Assembly (NCBI RefSeq): GCF_024169925.1
Contig: NZ_JALJXF010000001.1
Span: 4,945,857 to 5,009,856, forward strand
Direction: 5' to 3'
Length of the DNA: 64,000 nucleotides
DNA from: Methylorubrum extorquens
Lineage (GTDB): Bacteria > Pseudomonadota > Alphaproteobacteria > Rhizobiales > Beijerinckiaceae
Shown: one piece after another, positions 36,201-43,606 of the stretch
Layout: the number at the start of each line of letters is the position of its first letter
How positions within the stretch are numbered: position 1 is the first letter of the stretch
Program-made: the position numbers and the translations under genes
Notes under the pieces: generated by a model
The model's input: only the letters and a program-made list of their open reading frames with translations
The model's database searches: none
Told to the model about the DNA's origin: nothing

Positions 36201-36743
36201 CTCGACGTAGAGGCGCTCCTCGCCGAACGCCCCCTTCAGGATTTCCAGGCGGCGCGCGGCCTGATCGGCGCGGCCGGCGCGCAGGCTGGTGTCGAGGGGC
36301 CCCGTGAGCCCGCCGGTCAGGCCGATCAGTCCCTCGACGTTGCCCTCGAGTGCCGAGACGGCGAGGTTGGGCGCGGCGCCGAGCGGGCCGTCGAAATGGG
36401 CCCGGCTGCCGAGCCGCAGGAGGTTGCCGTAGCCGGTCTCGTCCTGGGCGAGCAGTACGATGTTGGCGCAGCCGGCCTGCGGCATCCGCGCCATCGGGTC
36501 CGGCGCCTCGAAGCACACCGTGAGCTGGAGGCCGGCGATCGGCTGGATTCCGGCCTTGGCGGCGTATTCGGAGAATTCCAGCGCCCCGAACAGGTTGTTG
36601 GTGTCGGTGAGCGCGAGCGCGGGCTGCCGGTCGGCCGCGGCCGCCTTGACGAGATCGCCCGCCTTCACGCCGCCTTCGAGCAGCGAGTAGGACGAGTGGA
36701 CATGGAGGTGGACGAAGCCGACCTCTTTGAGTGTGCGCGCCAT
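33222..36743 (-). CDS. dnaE: DNA polymerase III subunit alpha (replicative)
   Basis: Replicative polymerase catalytic subunit, 1173 residues. An N-terminal PHP domain opens with FVHLHVHSSYSLLEGG, keeping the histidines that bind metal in the family. The polymerase core has GPGRGSGAGSLVAWSL and the catalytic PDFDIDFC near residue 433. Helix-hairpin-helix segment VGRAAVESIVAARG, an OB-fold (RTKSGNKLGIVILSDQTG) and a C-terminal domain follow. Length and intact PHP region mark DnaE1, not the SOS-type DnaE2. A 205-base spacer with a terminator separates it from the 34-codon gene upstream, so it has its own promoter there. Confidence 0.97.
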   Translation of the reverse strand: MARTLKEVGFVHLHVHSSYSLLEGGVKAGDLVKAAAADRQPALALTDTNNLFGALEFSEYAAKAGIQPIAGLQLTVCFEAPDPMARMPQAGCANIVLLAQDETGYGNLLRLGSRAHFDGPLGAAPNLAVSALEGNVEGLIGLTGGLTGPLDTSLRAGRADQAARRLEILKGAFGEERLYVEIQRHGLDDERAVERELLRLADTNGLGIVATNEPFFAKPGDYDAHDALLAIAEGRLVSDERRRRLTPRHAFTTRTAMMELFRDLPDALAASVEIAMRCAVRARTRKPILPNFASVAAGEAPPMAEVLAEAAEAPVQAVAADEPTELCRQAEAGLELRLKQHGTAPGFTEEDYRARLKFELDVIVKMKFPGYFLIVSDFIKWAKDHDIPVGPGRGSGAGSLVAWSLLITDLDPLRFGLLFERFLNPERVSMPDFDIDFCVEGRERVIRYVQQRYGERQVGQIITFGTLLARGVLRDVGRVLEMPYGQVDKLTKLVPQNPANPVTLAQAIEGEPKLQQAIEEEPIVARLVEISKKLEGLHRHASTHAAGVVIGDRPLEELVPLYRDPKTGMRVTQFNMKWVEQAGLVKFDFLGLKTLTMLRCCTDLLKQRGIEVDLAQIPLDDKKTYEPMGRGETVAVFQVESAGMRKALCEMQADRLEDIIALVALYRPGPMANIPVYCERKLGRDAGNEASWYSHPMLEPILKETFGIIVYQEQVMEVAKVLAGYTLGEADMLRRAMGKKIKAEMDAQRDRFVKGCLDSGIAQAKANEIFDLLAKFADYGFNKSHAAAYALVTYQTAYLKANHPVEFLAAAMTLDIDNTDKLAEFRQDAQRLKITVEPPSVNTSGVVFDVDKGRILYALAAIKGVGRAAVESIVAARGDTPFKDLACFARRLNPRHVNKRTLENLIAAGALDCIEPDRARAWAAVEPMMKMAQGAAEAETSGITDMFGGVASVDVALRIPAHEFWTHTDKLKRECDAIGFFLSGHPLDEYGPILEKLRVQSWADFCRGVRAGTASVGRIAASVLDRSERRTKSGNKLGIVILSDQTGHFEAIIFSEGLNQYRDILEPGRPLVLTIQANLEGEDVRARITTAEPLDQAAARHQKGMRIFLRDDRALSSVQQRLTLRGEGEVSLILILDGGEREVEVRLKDRYQATPQVAGALRAVPGVVQVEVN

Positions 36744-36873
36744 GAAGGACCCTGCTCGGAGCCCGCTAAGATCGCCGCTCCATGCCTTCCGAGTCTGTCA
36801 CCAAGGCGCCGCACCACGCCCGATATCCACCGCTCTTCGCGCCCGACGCCGTGCGGATCGCCGGGGCGGGCCG

Positions 36874-36890
36874 AAAACACCGGCCCGGTG
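36874..36890 (-). terminator. Terminator of the 34-codon SOS gene
   Basis: On the minus strand, CACCGGGCCGGTG followed directly by TTTT forms a compact stem with a short loop, 59 bases past the stop of the small gene. It makes the small gene monocistronic and isolates it from dnaE. Confidence 0.5.
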
Positions 36891-36948
36891 CCCTTTCCTG
36901 TGAGCAACGCAGCCGATGCCGGAACAAACAGCGCTCGAATGCGAACCC

Positions 36949-37053
36949 TTAATGGATCGGCGCCAAGGCTACCGCCCAGAGCGCGACCGCTCCGAAGAGC
37001 AGGCCAAAGGCGGTGAACTCGACGAGGCTGGTGAAGAGCACACGCTTGGTCAT
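36949..37053 (-). CDS. 34-residue single-pass membrane protein, probably SOS-induced
   Basis: A 34-codon gene reading MTKRVLFTSLVEFTAFG then LLFGAVALWAVALAPIH. It has a short basic N-terminus and one hydrophobic helix of about 22 residues, with no cysteine. GGGAG lies eight bases before the ATG. Upstream, TTTACA (37103-37108) and AAAGAT (37080-37085) are 17 bases apart and bracket an exact LexA box, so promoter, operator, ribosome site and terminator are all present. Its size, topology and control recall Caulobacter SidA, an SOS-induced 29-residue division inhibitor. Sequence relationship to SidA is not claimed. It is too short for most gene callers. Confidence 0.7.
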   Translation of the reverse strand: MTKRVLFTSLVEFTAFGLLFGAVALWAVALAPIH

Positions 37054-37085
37054 CGCTTTCACTCCCTGTTGATGGAGCGATCTTT

Positions 37086-37100
37086 GTTCCTGTTTTGTTC
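37086..37100 (-). promoter_or_regulatory. LexA (SOS) box of the 34-codon gene
   Basis: Plus-strand sequence GTTCCTGTTTTGTTC, an exact GTTC-N7-GTTC site with the T-rich spacer typical of alphaproteobacterial LexA boxes. It fills the spacer between the -35-like and -10-like elements of the small gene, so LexA binding would block RNA polymerase. The box lies 33-47 bases before the start codon. Confidence 0.75.
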
Positions 37101-37225
37101 TGTGTAAAGCCTCGGGACCGAACGACGCGATGGAATGGTGAACGATGTGTTGCCGGCGCCACGGTAGCCATCGGCGAATCGGCCCTTCAAGCGCCCTCAC
37201 GCATCGGATCGCCGCGCGATTCGCC

Positions 37226-38113
37226 TCACGCCTCCAAGTGACGCCGCCGTACGAGGCGGTGGAGCAGGCCCCCGCGGGGGCCGACCAGCATCGAGACGAG
37301 GTAGAGCGCGCCCGCTGCCAGCACGATCGCCGGCCCGGTCGGGAGCCGGATGCCGGCATGGTAGGAGACGAGCAGGCCGGTCACGCTGGAGAGCATCGAG
37401 ACCAGCATCGCCACGGGGATCAGGCCCGACAGGTCGGCGGCCCAGAACCGGGCGGTGATCGCCGGCAGCAGCATCAGGCCGACCGCCAGCAGCGTGCCGA
37501 GCGCTTGGAACCCTCCGACGAGGTTGACCACCACCAGCGCGAGGAAGGCCGAGTGCACAGGGCCGCCGGCGCGGCTGACGGTGCGCAGGAACAGCGGATC
37601 GACGCACTCGATCACCAGCGGGCGGTAGAGCAGGGCGAGCGCGACCAGTGTGAGGCTACTGATACCGCCGAGCAGCGTGAGCGCGTCGTCGTCGAGCGCC
37701 AGCACGGTGCCGAACAGGATGTGCAGCAGATCGACCTGCGAGCCGCGCAGCGACACGAGGAACACCCCGCCCGCCAGCGAGATCAGGTAGAAGGCGGCCA
37801 GACTCGCATCCTCCTTCAGCACGGTCGAGCGGGTGACGAGCCCGGCGGCCAAAGCCACCGCGAGTCCGGCCACGAGTCCGCCCAGCGTCATCGCCGGCAG
37901 CGACAGCCCGGCGACGAGGAAGCCCGCGGCGGCGCCGGGCAGGATAGCGTGGCTCATCGCCTCGCTCATCAGGCTCATCCGGCGCAGCATCAGGAAGACC
38001 CCGAGCGGCGGCGCCGACAGCGATAGGGCGAGGCACCCGGCGAGCGCCCGGCGCATGAAGCCGAACTCGACGAAGGGGCCGATCAGGAAATCAAGCAGAT
38101 CGGCAAGCGTCAC
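37226..38113 (-). CDS. znuB: Zinc ABC transporter permease
   Basis: ABC-3 family membrane component of a high-affinity zinc (possibly manganese) importer; 295 residues, eight or nine helices. Family segments are LGVFLMLRRMSLMSEAMSHAILPGAAAGFL, with histidine in the second helix, FGTVLALDDDALTLLG, and VVNLVGGFQALGTLLAVGLMLLPAITARFW. It overlaps znuC by four bases and ends the small operon. No gene for the periplasmic zinc-binding ZnuA is in the window. Confidence 0.92.
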   Translation of the reverse strand: MTLADLLDFLIGPFVEFGFMRRALAGCLALSLSAPPLGVFLMLRRMSLMSEAMSHAILPGAAAGFLVAGLSLPAMTLGGLVAGLAVALAAGLVTRSTVLKEDASLAAFYLISLAGGVFLVSLRGSQVDLLHILFGTVLALDDDALTLLGGISSLTLVALALLYRPLVIECVDPLFLRTVSRAGGPVHSAFLALVVVNLVGGFQALGTLLAVGLMLLPAITARFWAADLSGLIPVAMLVSMLSSVTGLLVSYHAGIRLPTGPAIVLAAGALYLVSMLVGPRGGLLHRLVRRRHLEA

Positions 38114-39024
38114 GAGACGGCCCCGTGATGCGCGCGGCCATGGTCGTGATCATGATGGCCGTGCTCGTGATGATCGTGGCTGTGGCTGTGCCCCGGAACC
38201 TGCGGCTCCGCGGAGCCTCCGTGGTCCGTCCCATGATGCGCCTCGTGCGCGTCATGCTCGTGTGCGTCATGGCGGCAGATCGCGGCCGCCTCGTCCCAGG
38301 CTTCCGACAGGCGCAGCGCCCGGGCCAGCACCGGCGGCGTCAGCACTTCGCGCGTCGGCCCCCAGGCGATGGGCCGGCGGGCCAGAACGAGGGTCGAGGC
38401 GAAATGCGCGCGCACCTGACCGAGGTCGTGCAGGGCCGCGACCACGGTCCGGCCCTCGCGGTGCCAGCCGCGGATCAGAGTCAGCAGGTCGGCGGTGGTG
38501 CGCTCGTCGATGCCCGTGAAGGGCTCGTCGAGCAGGATGATCCGCGCGTCCTGCAGGATCAGCCGGGCGAACAGGGCGCGCTGGAACTGCCCGCCGGAGA
38601 GGGTGCCGATCGGTCGGTCCTCGAAGCCGTTGAGCCCGACCGCCGCGAGCGCCTCGATCAGGCGGCTGCGCTGGCGGGTGAGGCTGCGCCACGCGCCGAT
38701 CGGGCGCCACAGCCCCATCGCCACGAGGTCGAGGACGCTCAAGGGGAAGCTGCGGTCGATCTCGGCGGCCTGCGGCAGGTAGGCGACGGCGCCGGAGCGC
38801 GGCCCCGCCTCGACGCTCCCGTCGAGCGGGCGGATCTCGCCGACGATGCCTTTCAGAAGGGTCGACTTGCCCGCGCCGTTCGGTCCGACCACGGCGAGCA
38901 GGTCGCCGGGCGCGATGGTGCCGTCGAGATGGTGAACCGCCGGATGCCGGTCGTAGCCGAGCGTCAGGCCCCGGAACCGGATGGCGCCTGCGCGCACCGC
39001 CTCGCCACTCACGCTTTCGGTCAC
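38110..39024 (-). CDS. znuC: Zinc ABC transporter ATP-binding protein, histidine-rich tail
   Basis: ATPase of the zinc importer, 304 residues from a GTG start. Walker A is GPNGAGKST (47-55), followed by signature LSGGQFQRALFARL, Walker B IILLDEPFTGID and the H-loop AALHD. The last 50 residues are an Asp/His tail with about nineteen histidines (HEHDAHEAHH, HSHSHDHHEHGHHDHDH), a likely zinc buffer or sensor segment. The GTG overlaps the stop of a 43-codon gene (GTGA), so translation is coupled. The operon diverges from zur. Confidence 0.93.
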   Translation of the reverse strand: MTESVSGEAVRAGAIRFRGLTLGYDRHPAVHHLDGTIAPGDLLAVVGPNGAGKSTLLKGIVGEIRPLDGSVEAGPRSGAVAYLPQAAEIDRSFPLSVLDLVAMGLWRPIGAWRSLTRQRSRLIEALAAVGLNGFEDRPIGTLSGGQFQRALFARLILQDARIILLDEPFTGIDERTTADLLTLIRGWHREGRTVVAALHDLGQVRAHFASTLVLARRPIAWGPTREVLTPPVLARALRLSEAWDEAAAICRHDAHEHDAHEAHHGTDHGGSAEPQVPGHSHSHDHHEHGHHDHDHGRAHHGAVS

Positions 39025-39152
39025 GATTTGGCCCACAGGATCACGGCCCAGAGCAGGCTCGACAGGATGAGGGCGGCCGCGAGACGAGGGCCGACCCCGC
39101 TGCGGAACAGCGAGCGGCGCGGGAGGCGGACGGTCCCGCCGGCACGGGTCAT
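39021..39152 (-). CDS. 43-residue membrane peptide coupled to znuC
   Basis: A 43-codon gene that ends in the GTGA overlap with znuC. The product begins MTRAGGTVRLPRRSLFRSG, strongly basic, and continues into one hydrophobic helix, LAAALILSSLLWAVILWAKS. GGAG sits five bases before its ATG. Position, ribosome site and overlap make it a real first gene of the znu operon. It may be a small regulatory subunit of the transporter, or simply ensure coupling; no family is recognised. Confidence 0.65.
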   Translation of the reverse strand: MTRAGGTVRLPRRSLFRSGVGPRLAAALILSSLLWAVILWAKS

Positions 39153-39266
39153 GGGATCTCCGAGGATGGACCGGCGCGGGCGGTGTCGCGGAGGCCGGGA
39201 TGATGTAGCCCGTGCCGTTGCCCGCCTCGTTGCCCGATTGCGGCCGGACGCCTATCTTGGTCGGGC

Positions 39267-39281
39267 TGATACACTGTAACA
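39267..39281. promoter_or_regulatory. Zur-box-like palindrome between znu operon and zur
   Basis: TGATACACTGTAACA has arms TGATACA and TGTAACA that pair at six of seven positions around one central base. It is embedded in the 218-base divergent spacer, 115 bases from the small znu gene and 90 from zur. The form fits the Zur/Fur-type operator TGTTATA-N-TATAACA in spacing and edges. Confidence 0.55.
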
Positions 39282-39370
39282 TGGGCCGAGTTCAATCGGC
39301 CCGTGCCGAGTGTCGAGACGAGCGGTAACGATAAGCGGCGACACCGGGCGCCGAGACCGGGGAGGTCGGG

Positions 39371-39943
39371 ATGCGCGGTCACGCGCAGCAGGAGCACGGC
39401 CAGGGCGACGGGGACGGGCACGCGCATGACCATCACAGTCATGGCGCATCCGGCTGCGGCGGGCCTGCCGTCTCGGTCGAGGACGTGATCGAGCGGGCGG
39501 AGCGGCTCTGTCAGGCGCGCGCCTTGCAGTTCACGCGTCTGCGGCGGGACGTGCTCGCGGCGGTGGCGGCGGAGCACAAGCCGCTGGGCGCCTACGACAT
39601 CGCCGAGCGGATGAGCGCCCCCGGGCGCCGGGTCGCGGCGGTGTCGGTCTACCGGGCGCTCGATTTCCTCACCGAGCAGGGCTTGGTCCACCGCATCTCC
39701 AGCCGCAACGCCTTCGTCTCGTGCGGGCACGAGCACGGCGCGGGGGCGGGCCTCGTCTTCCTGATCTGCCGCACCTGCGGCGGCATCGACGAGATGACCG
39801 CCCCGGCCGTCGAGAGCGCCCTCGACCAGACGCTGGCCGGGGCCGGCTTCACCCCAACGAGCCGGATTCTGGAGGTCGAGGGGGAGTGCGGAGCCTGCCG
39901 CGGGCGCGGCGATGCGTTGCCGGACGAGGCGGGTCGCGCGTAG
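39371..39943 (+). CDS. zur: Zinc uptake regulator, Fur family
   Basis: Fur-family repressor, 190 residues. An N-terminal extension of about 32 residues carries seven histidines (HAHDHHSHG). The winged-helix domain follows (RALQFTRLRRDVLAAVAAEHKPLGAYDIAERM, VAAVSVYRALDFLTEQGLVHRI), then the dimerisation domain with CGH, CRTCGG and CGACRGRG, the structural zinc cysteines of Zur. Excellent GGAGGT lies before the ATG. Its position opposite znuCB, the histidine tail and the intervening palindrome support Zur over Fur. Confidence 0.93.
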   Translation: MRGHAQQEHGQGDGDGHAHDHHSHGASGCGGPAVSVEDVIERAERLCQARALQFTRLRRDVLAAVAAEHKPLGAYDIAERMSAPGRRVAAVSVYRALDFLTEQGLVHRISSRNAFVSCGHEHGAGAGLVFLICRTCGGIDEMTAPAVESALDQTLAGAGFTPTSRILEVEGECGACRGRGDALPDEAGRA

Positions 39944-39946
39944 CGA

Positions 39947-41452
39947 TCAGCACGCGTTGCGGTAGGCGCGCGGCGAAGCGATCGTCCGGAACAGGATCGT
40001 GATGTCGAGCCAGAGCGACCAGTTGTCGATGTAGTGCAGGTCGGCCTGGACGCGGCTCTCCATCGCCGCATCGGTCCGCGTCTCACCGCGAAAGCCGTTC
40101 ACCTGCGCCCAACCGGTGATGCCCGGCTTCACGTTGTGGCGGCGGGCGTAGAGGGCGATGCGGCGCTCGAAGCTGCGGTCATGCGCCAGGGCGTGCGGCC
40201 GGGGGCCGACGAGCGACATGTCGCCCCGGATCACGTTCAGGAGCTGCGGCAGCTCGTCGAGATTGGTCCGGCGCAGCAGGGCGCCGACGCGGGTGATGCG
40301 CTCGTCGTTGCGCGAGGCCTGCCGGAAGGGGGCGTCGGGGGCGGCCTTCATGCTGCGGAACTTGAAGACGCCGAAGGCCTCTTGGTTGAAGCCGTAGCGC
40401 CGCTGCCGGAAGAAGACCGGTCCGGGACTGTCGAGCTTGATCAGGACCGCGAGCGCGATGAACAGGGGCGCGAGCATCAGCAGCCCGATCCCGGCCAGCG
40501 TCACGTCGCAGGCGCGCTTGAGCAGGATCTCGCCGACCGAGAGCGGACGTCGGCCGATATTGATGCCCGAGAGCCGGCCGACCCGGGCGACCTGCAGATC
40601 GGGGAAGCGGTCCATCATCGTGCCGGGCCGCAGATGCAGGGCGGCCGGCACCCGCAGGAAGGCATCGATGCAGCGCTCGATGTCGGCGGGCTCCGACCAC
40701 GGCACCAGCACGAACACGTCGTCGGGCCGCAGGAACCGCACCACCGAGACCGCGAGGTCGAGATCCTCGGCGAGCAAGGTCTCCGCGTTCCCCATGCCGG
40801 ATGTGGGCTCGGGGCGGCGCAGGTAGCTCGTCCCGACGATGCGCAATCCCAGCGCCTCGACATCGTTGTTGGCGTAGAAGTTCGTCACATCCTCCTCGTA
40901 GCCGACGAGGTGGACCCGGCTGGCGGAGGGCGAGCCGGAGGTGCTGCTGCGGCGCACCAGCGCCACCGTCGCCGCGCGGACGAGAATCGTGACCGGCAGG
41001 CCGGCGAGGAAGAAAGCGACCGAGGCGACGCGGGAGAAGTCCTGTGTGGTCTTCGTCGCGAAGCCGATCAGCAGGGCGACCGCCCAGGCCATGAGCCAGA
41101 GCGTCGCCCGGCGCTGCAGATGCGGCGTCTGCGACAGGCAGCGCTCGATGCTGTATTCGCCGCGGGCGAGGTTGGTCAGCACGACGATCAGGGACAGGAA
41201 GCCGGCCGTCTGAAGGTTCATGCTATTGGCGAGCGGGATCAGTTCCCCGTCGCCGAGATAGGCGTGGTAGGTCGCATCCACCGCGAAGCCGACCGCGAAG
41301 ATCGCCACGAGATCGGCCGCAAGCAGCGAGGCCGAGATGCCCACGCGCAGGGCCATGCGCCGCCGACGCGGCAGAAGCGAGGCCCAGACGGAGCGGCTCA
41401 CCCCGTCACCGGGCAGCCGCTGATACTGCTGAGGGGGGCGCTCGTGAAACAT
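39947..41452 (-). CDS. Undecaprenyl-phosphate sugar phosphotransferase (WcaJ/ExoY type)
   Basis: Membrane enzyme that transfers a sugar-1-phosphate to undecaprenyl phosphate, starting exopolysaccharide or capsule repeat assembly. It has 501 residues: four or five N-terminal helices, a CoA-binding-like region (RVHLVGYEEDVTNFYANND), one more helix, and the catalytic bacterial sugar transferase domain (KRACDVTLAGIGLLMLAPLF, DSPGPVFFRQRRYGFN, LRRTNLDELPQLLNVIRGDMSLVGPRPHA, KPGITGWAQVNGFRG). ATG 41452 is chosen; the frame extends upstream without family similarity. It converges on zur with only a three-base gap and is not in an obvious polysaccharide cluster. Confidence 0.9.
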   Translation of the reverse strand: MFHERPPQQYQRLPGDGVSRSVWASLLPRRRRMALRVGISASLLAADLVAIFAVGFAVDATYHAYLGDGELIPLANSMNLQTAGFLSLIVVLTNLARGEYSIERCLSQTPHLQRRATLWLMAWAVALLIGFATKTTQDFSRVASVAFFLAGLPVTILVRAATVALVRRSSTSGSPSASRVHLVGYEEDVTNFYANNDVEALGLRIVGTSYLRRPEPTSGMGNAETLLAEDLDLAVSVVRFLRPDDVFVLVPWSEPADIERCIDAFLRVPAALHLRPGTMMDRFPDLQVARVGRLSGINIGRRPLSVGEILLKRACDVTLAGIGLLMLAPLFIALAVLIKLDSPGPVFFRQRRYGFNQEAFGVFKFRSMKAAPDAPFRQASRNDERITRVGALLRRTNLDELPQLLNVIRGDMSLVGPRPHALAHDRSFERRIALYARRHNVKPGITGWAQVNGFRGETRTDAAMESRVQADLHYIDNWSLWLDITILFRTIASPRAYRNAC

Positions 41453-41881
41453 GTGTCCCGCGCTGTGCTGCCCTGGGGCTGTGAAGTGTCCCGACGCGGG
41501 ACGTTTTCGGTCGCCGCGCCCGGTTCTGCGGCTCCCCGCGCAAGCCGCGCACCGGATGCGTGCCGGTGCCGTTGCTCGGGCCAAACGGGACTGACATACG
41601 AACCGACGAACGAAAGCTCGGCCTTCCGGATGACCGATCCTTGGACCGATTCTCCGGAAGGCCGGTCCCGTCACGGTGTGCGGGCCGAACGCGGAACGGC
41701 CCCCAATCGATCCCCTGGATACGATCGGCGGCCGATGTGGAACGAAAGACGGGTTTTCTACGAGGGAATCGGTGGCATCGCGGTGCGAGGCCTTGAAAGA
41801 TCAGCACTTATTTTTTGAACAAATCAATGCGGAAGGGCCGTCCGGTCAGCACTGCGGACTGCCGTCCGGACGGAGTGCGGC
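41453..41881. other. Long divergent spacer with inverted repeats
   Basis: This 429-base spacer separates the sugar transferase and the MFS gene. It contains GTCCCG-ACG-CGGGAC in the transferase leader (near 41494), perfect 11-base arms CGGCCTTCCGG (41619-41629) and CCGGAAGGCCG (41654-41664), a direct repeat GACCGAT inside that loop, and CCGTCCGGACGG just before the MFS start. No gene is evident. Confidence 0.5.
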
Positions 41882-43129
41882 ATGAGAGCCGAAGCGATTG
41901 AGAATCCAGGATTGCCCGGCTCGCCCGAGGTCGCGGTGACGGCGCCGGCCCAGGCGTGCGCACAGGCCTCCCCGGCCCTGGCGGTGCTCCTCGGCCTCAG
42001 CCTCTCGCACCTCCTCAACGATCTCGTGCAGTCGCTTCTGCCGGCGATCTATCCGCTGCTCAAGGCGGGCTTCCACCTCGATTTCGGGCAGATCGGCCTC
42101 ATCACCTTCGTGTTCCAGGGGACGGCTTCTCTGCTTCAACCGGGCGTCGGCCTCTACACAGACCGGCGCCCGCTACCCTACTCGCTGGCTGCCGGCATGG
42201 TGCTGTCCATGGCCGGGCTCGCCCTTCTGTCGGTGGCCTCGGTCTACGGCGCCCTGCTCGCCGCCGCGGCGCTGATCGGGCTGGGCTCCGCCATCTTCCA
42301 TCCCGAGGCGAGCCGGGTGGCGCGGCTCGCCTCCGGCGGCCGCTACGGTCTGGCGCAATCGGTCTTCCAGGTCGGCGGCAATGCCGGCACGGCGCTCGGG
42401 CCATTGCTCGCGGCTTTCATCGTGGTGCCGCATGGCCAGGGCAGCGTCGCGTGGTTCTGCCTCGCCGCACTCGCCGGCATCCTCGTGCTCGGTACGGTCG
42501 GCCGCTGGTACGCGCAGCGGCTCGCCGCGACGCCGCGAACGGCCCGGAAAGGCACGGGTGCCGCATCCGGCCGCCTCAGCCGCGCGCGGATCGTCGCGAC
42601 GATCGCGATCCTGCTGGGACTGGTCTTCTCCAAATACTTCTACATGGCGAGTTTTTCTTCCTATTACACGTTCTACCTGATTCACCGCTTCGGCGTGCCG
42701 GTGGCGCTCGCGCAGGTCTACCTGTTCGTCTTCCTCGGTGCGGTGGCGGCGGGCACGATTCTCGGTGGACCCATTGGGGACCGCTTCGGGCGCAAGCTCG
42801 TGATCTGGCTCTCGATTCTCGGGGTGCTGCCGTTCTCGCTCGCCCTGCCGCACATGAACCTGTTCTGGACGGTGGCCCTCTCGGTGCCGATCGGACTGAT
42901 TCTGGCCTCCGCCATGCCGGCGATCCTCGTCTACGCACAGGAACTATTGCCGGGGCGGATCGGGCTCGTCGGCGGCCTGTTCTTCGGCTTCGCCTTCGGC
43001 ATGGGCGGCCTCGGCGCCGCGCTGCTCGGGGAAATGGCCGATCATGTCGGCATCGAGCGGGTCTACGATCTCTGCGCCTTCCTCCCCGCACTCGGGCTGA
43101 TGGCGGTGTTCCTGCCGCGGCTGCGGTAG
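41882..43129 (+). CDS. MFS efflux transporter, fosmidomycin-resistance (Fsr) type
   Basis: A twelve-helix major facilitator of 415 residues. The N-terminal helix SHLLNDLVQSLLPAIYPLLK and the following QIGLITFVFQGTASLLQPGVGLYTDRRP are characteristic of the Fsr branch, which exports fosmidomycin and related compounds in E. coli. FHPEASRVARLASGGRYGLAQSVFQVGGNAGTALGP and GGPIGDRFGRKLVIW (MFS loop motif) support it. The first 30 residues are a polar Ala/Pro-rich leader. The real substrate is unknown. A strong bidirectional terminator follows. Confidence 0.88.
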   Translation: MRAEAIENPGLPGSPEVAVTAPAQACAQASPALAVLLGLSLSHLLNDLVQSLLPAIYPLLKAGFHLDFGQIGLITFVFQGTASLLQPGVGLYTDRRPLPYSLAAGMVLSMAGLALLSVASVYGALLAAAALIGLGSAIFHPEASRVARLASGGRYGLAQSVFQVGGNAGTALGPLLAAFIVVPHGQGSVAWFCLAALAGILVLGTVGRWYAQRLAATPRTARKGTGAASGRLSRARIVATIAILLGLVFSKYFYMASFSSYYTFYLIHRFGVPVALAQVYLFVFLGAVAAGTILGGPIGDRFGRKLVIWLSILGVLPFSLALPHMNLFWTVALSVPIGLILASAMPAILVYAQELLPGRIGLVGGLFFGFAFGMGGLGAALLGEMADHVGIERVYDLCAFLPALGLMAVFLPRLR

Positions 43130-43219
43130 GATCGCGGCCGGGCGAGTGCGCATCCGCCCGGAGCATCGCCTCGCAACGCCCCCGGTCGATTTTCCTCACA
43201 CCGGACGAGGGCAACGAAT

Positions 43220-43260
43220 GAGCGCCTCGCCCCGGATCCGATCTCCGGGACGAGGCGCTC
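43220..43260. terminator. Bidirectional hairpin terminator
   Basis: Sixteen-base arms, GAGCGCCTCGCCCCGG and CCGGGACGAGGCGCTC, with one mismatch and a 9-base loop. It stands between the converging MFS and monooxygenase genes. Confidence 0.75.
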
Positions 43261-43270
43261 GGGATGGCGG

Positions 43271-43606
43271 TTAGGCGGCCTGCTCGTTCTGCGGACGGGC
43301 GAGGGTCTGGATCGACTCGAAGCCCTCGAATTGCGGGTGGCCGAGATAGAGCGGCTTAGTGCCGGGCACCCGGCCATGCGCCTTGCGGAACTGTTCCGAG
43401 CGGGTCCACGCCTCGAAATCGGCGCGCGAGCGCCAGACCGTGTGCGAGGCGTAGAGGATGTGGTCCTCGGCCTCCGGCCCCTTGAGCATATGGAACTCCA
43501 CGAAGCCCTCCATCTCGCCGAGGTGACTGTCGCGTCCGAGCCAAACCTGCTCGAAGTCCTCCGCCGATTCCTTGACGACCTTGAACCGGTTCATTGCGAT
43601 GAACAT
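43271..43606 (-). CDS. Antibiotic-biosynthesis-monooxygenase domain protein, IsdG/HmoA-like
   Basis: A 111-residue ferredoxin-like alpha/beta protein of the ABM superfamily. The residues essential in heme-degrading IsdG/IsdI occur at matching places: Asn6 (MFIAMNRF), Trp67 (FEAWTRS) and His77 (FRKAHGR). A heme-degrading role releasing iron is therefore plausible. Other ABM proteins use the same fold for different substrates, so biochemistry would be needed to decide. It is a single gene with a long leader containing an 18-base-armed hairpin. Confidence 0.82.
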   Translation of the reverse strand: MFIAMNRFKVVKESAEDFEQVWLGRDSHLGEMEGFVEFHMLKGPEAEDHILYASHTVWRSRADFEAWTRSEQFRKAHGRVPGTKPLYLGHPQFEGFESIQTLARPQNEQAA

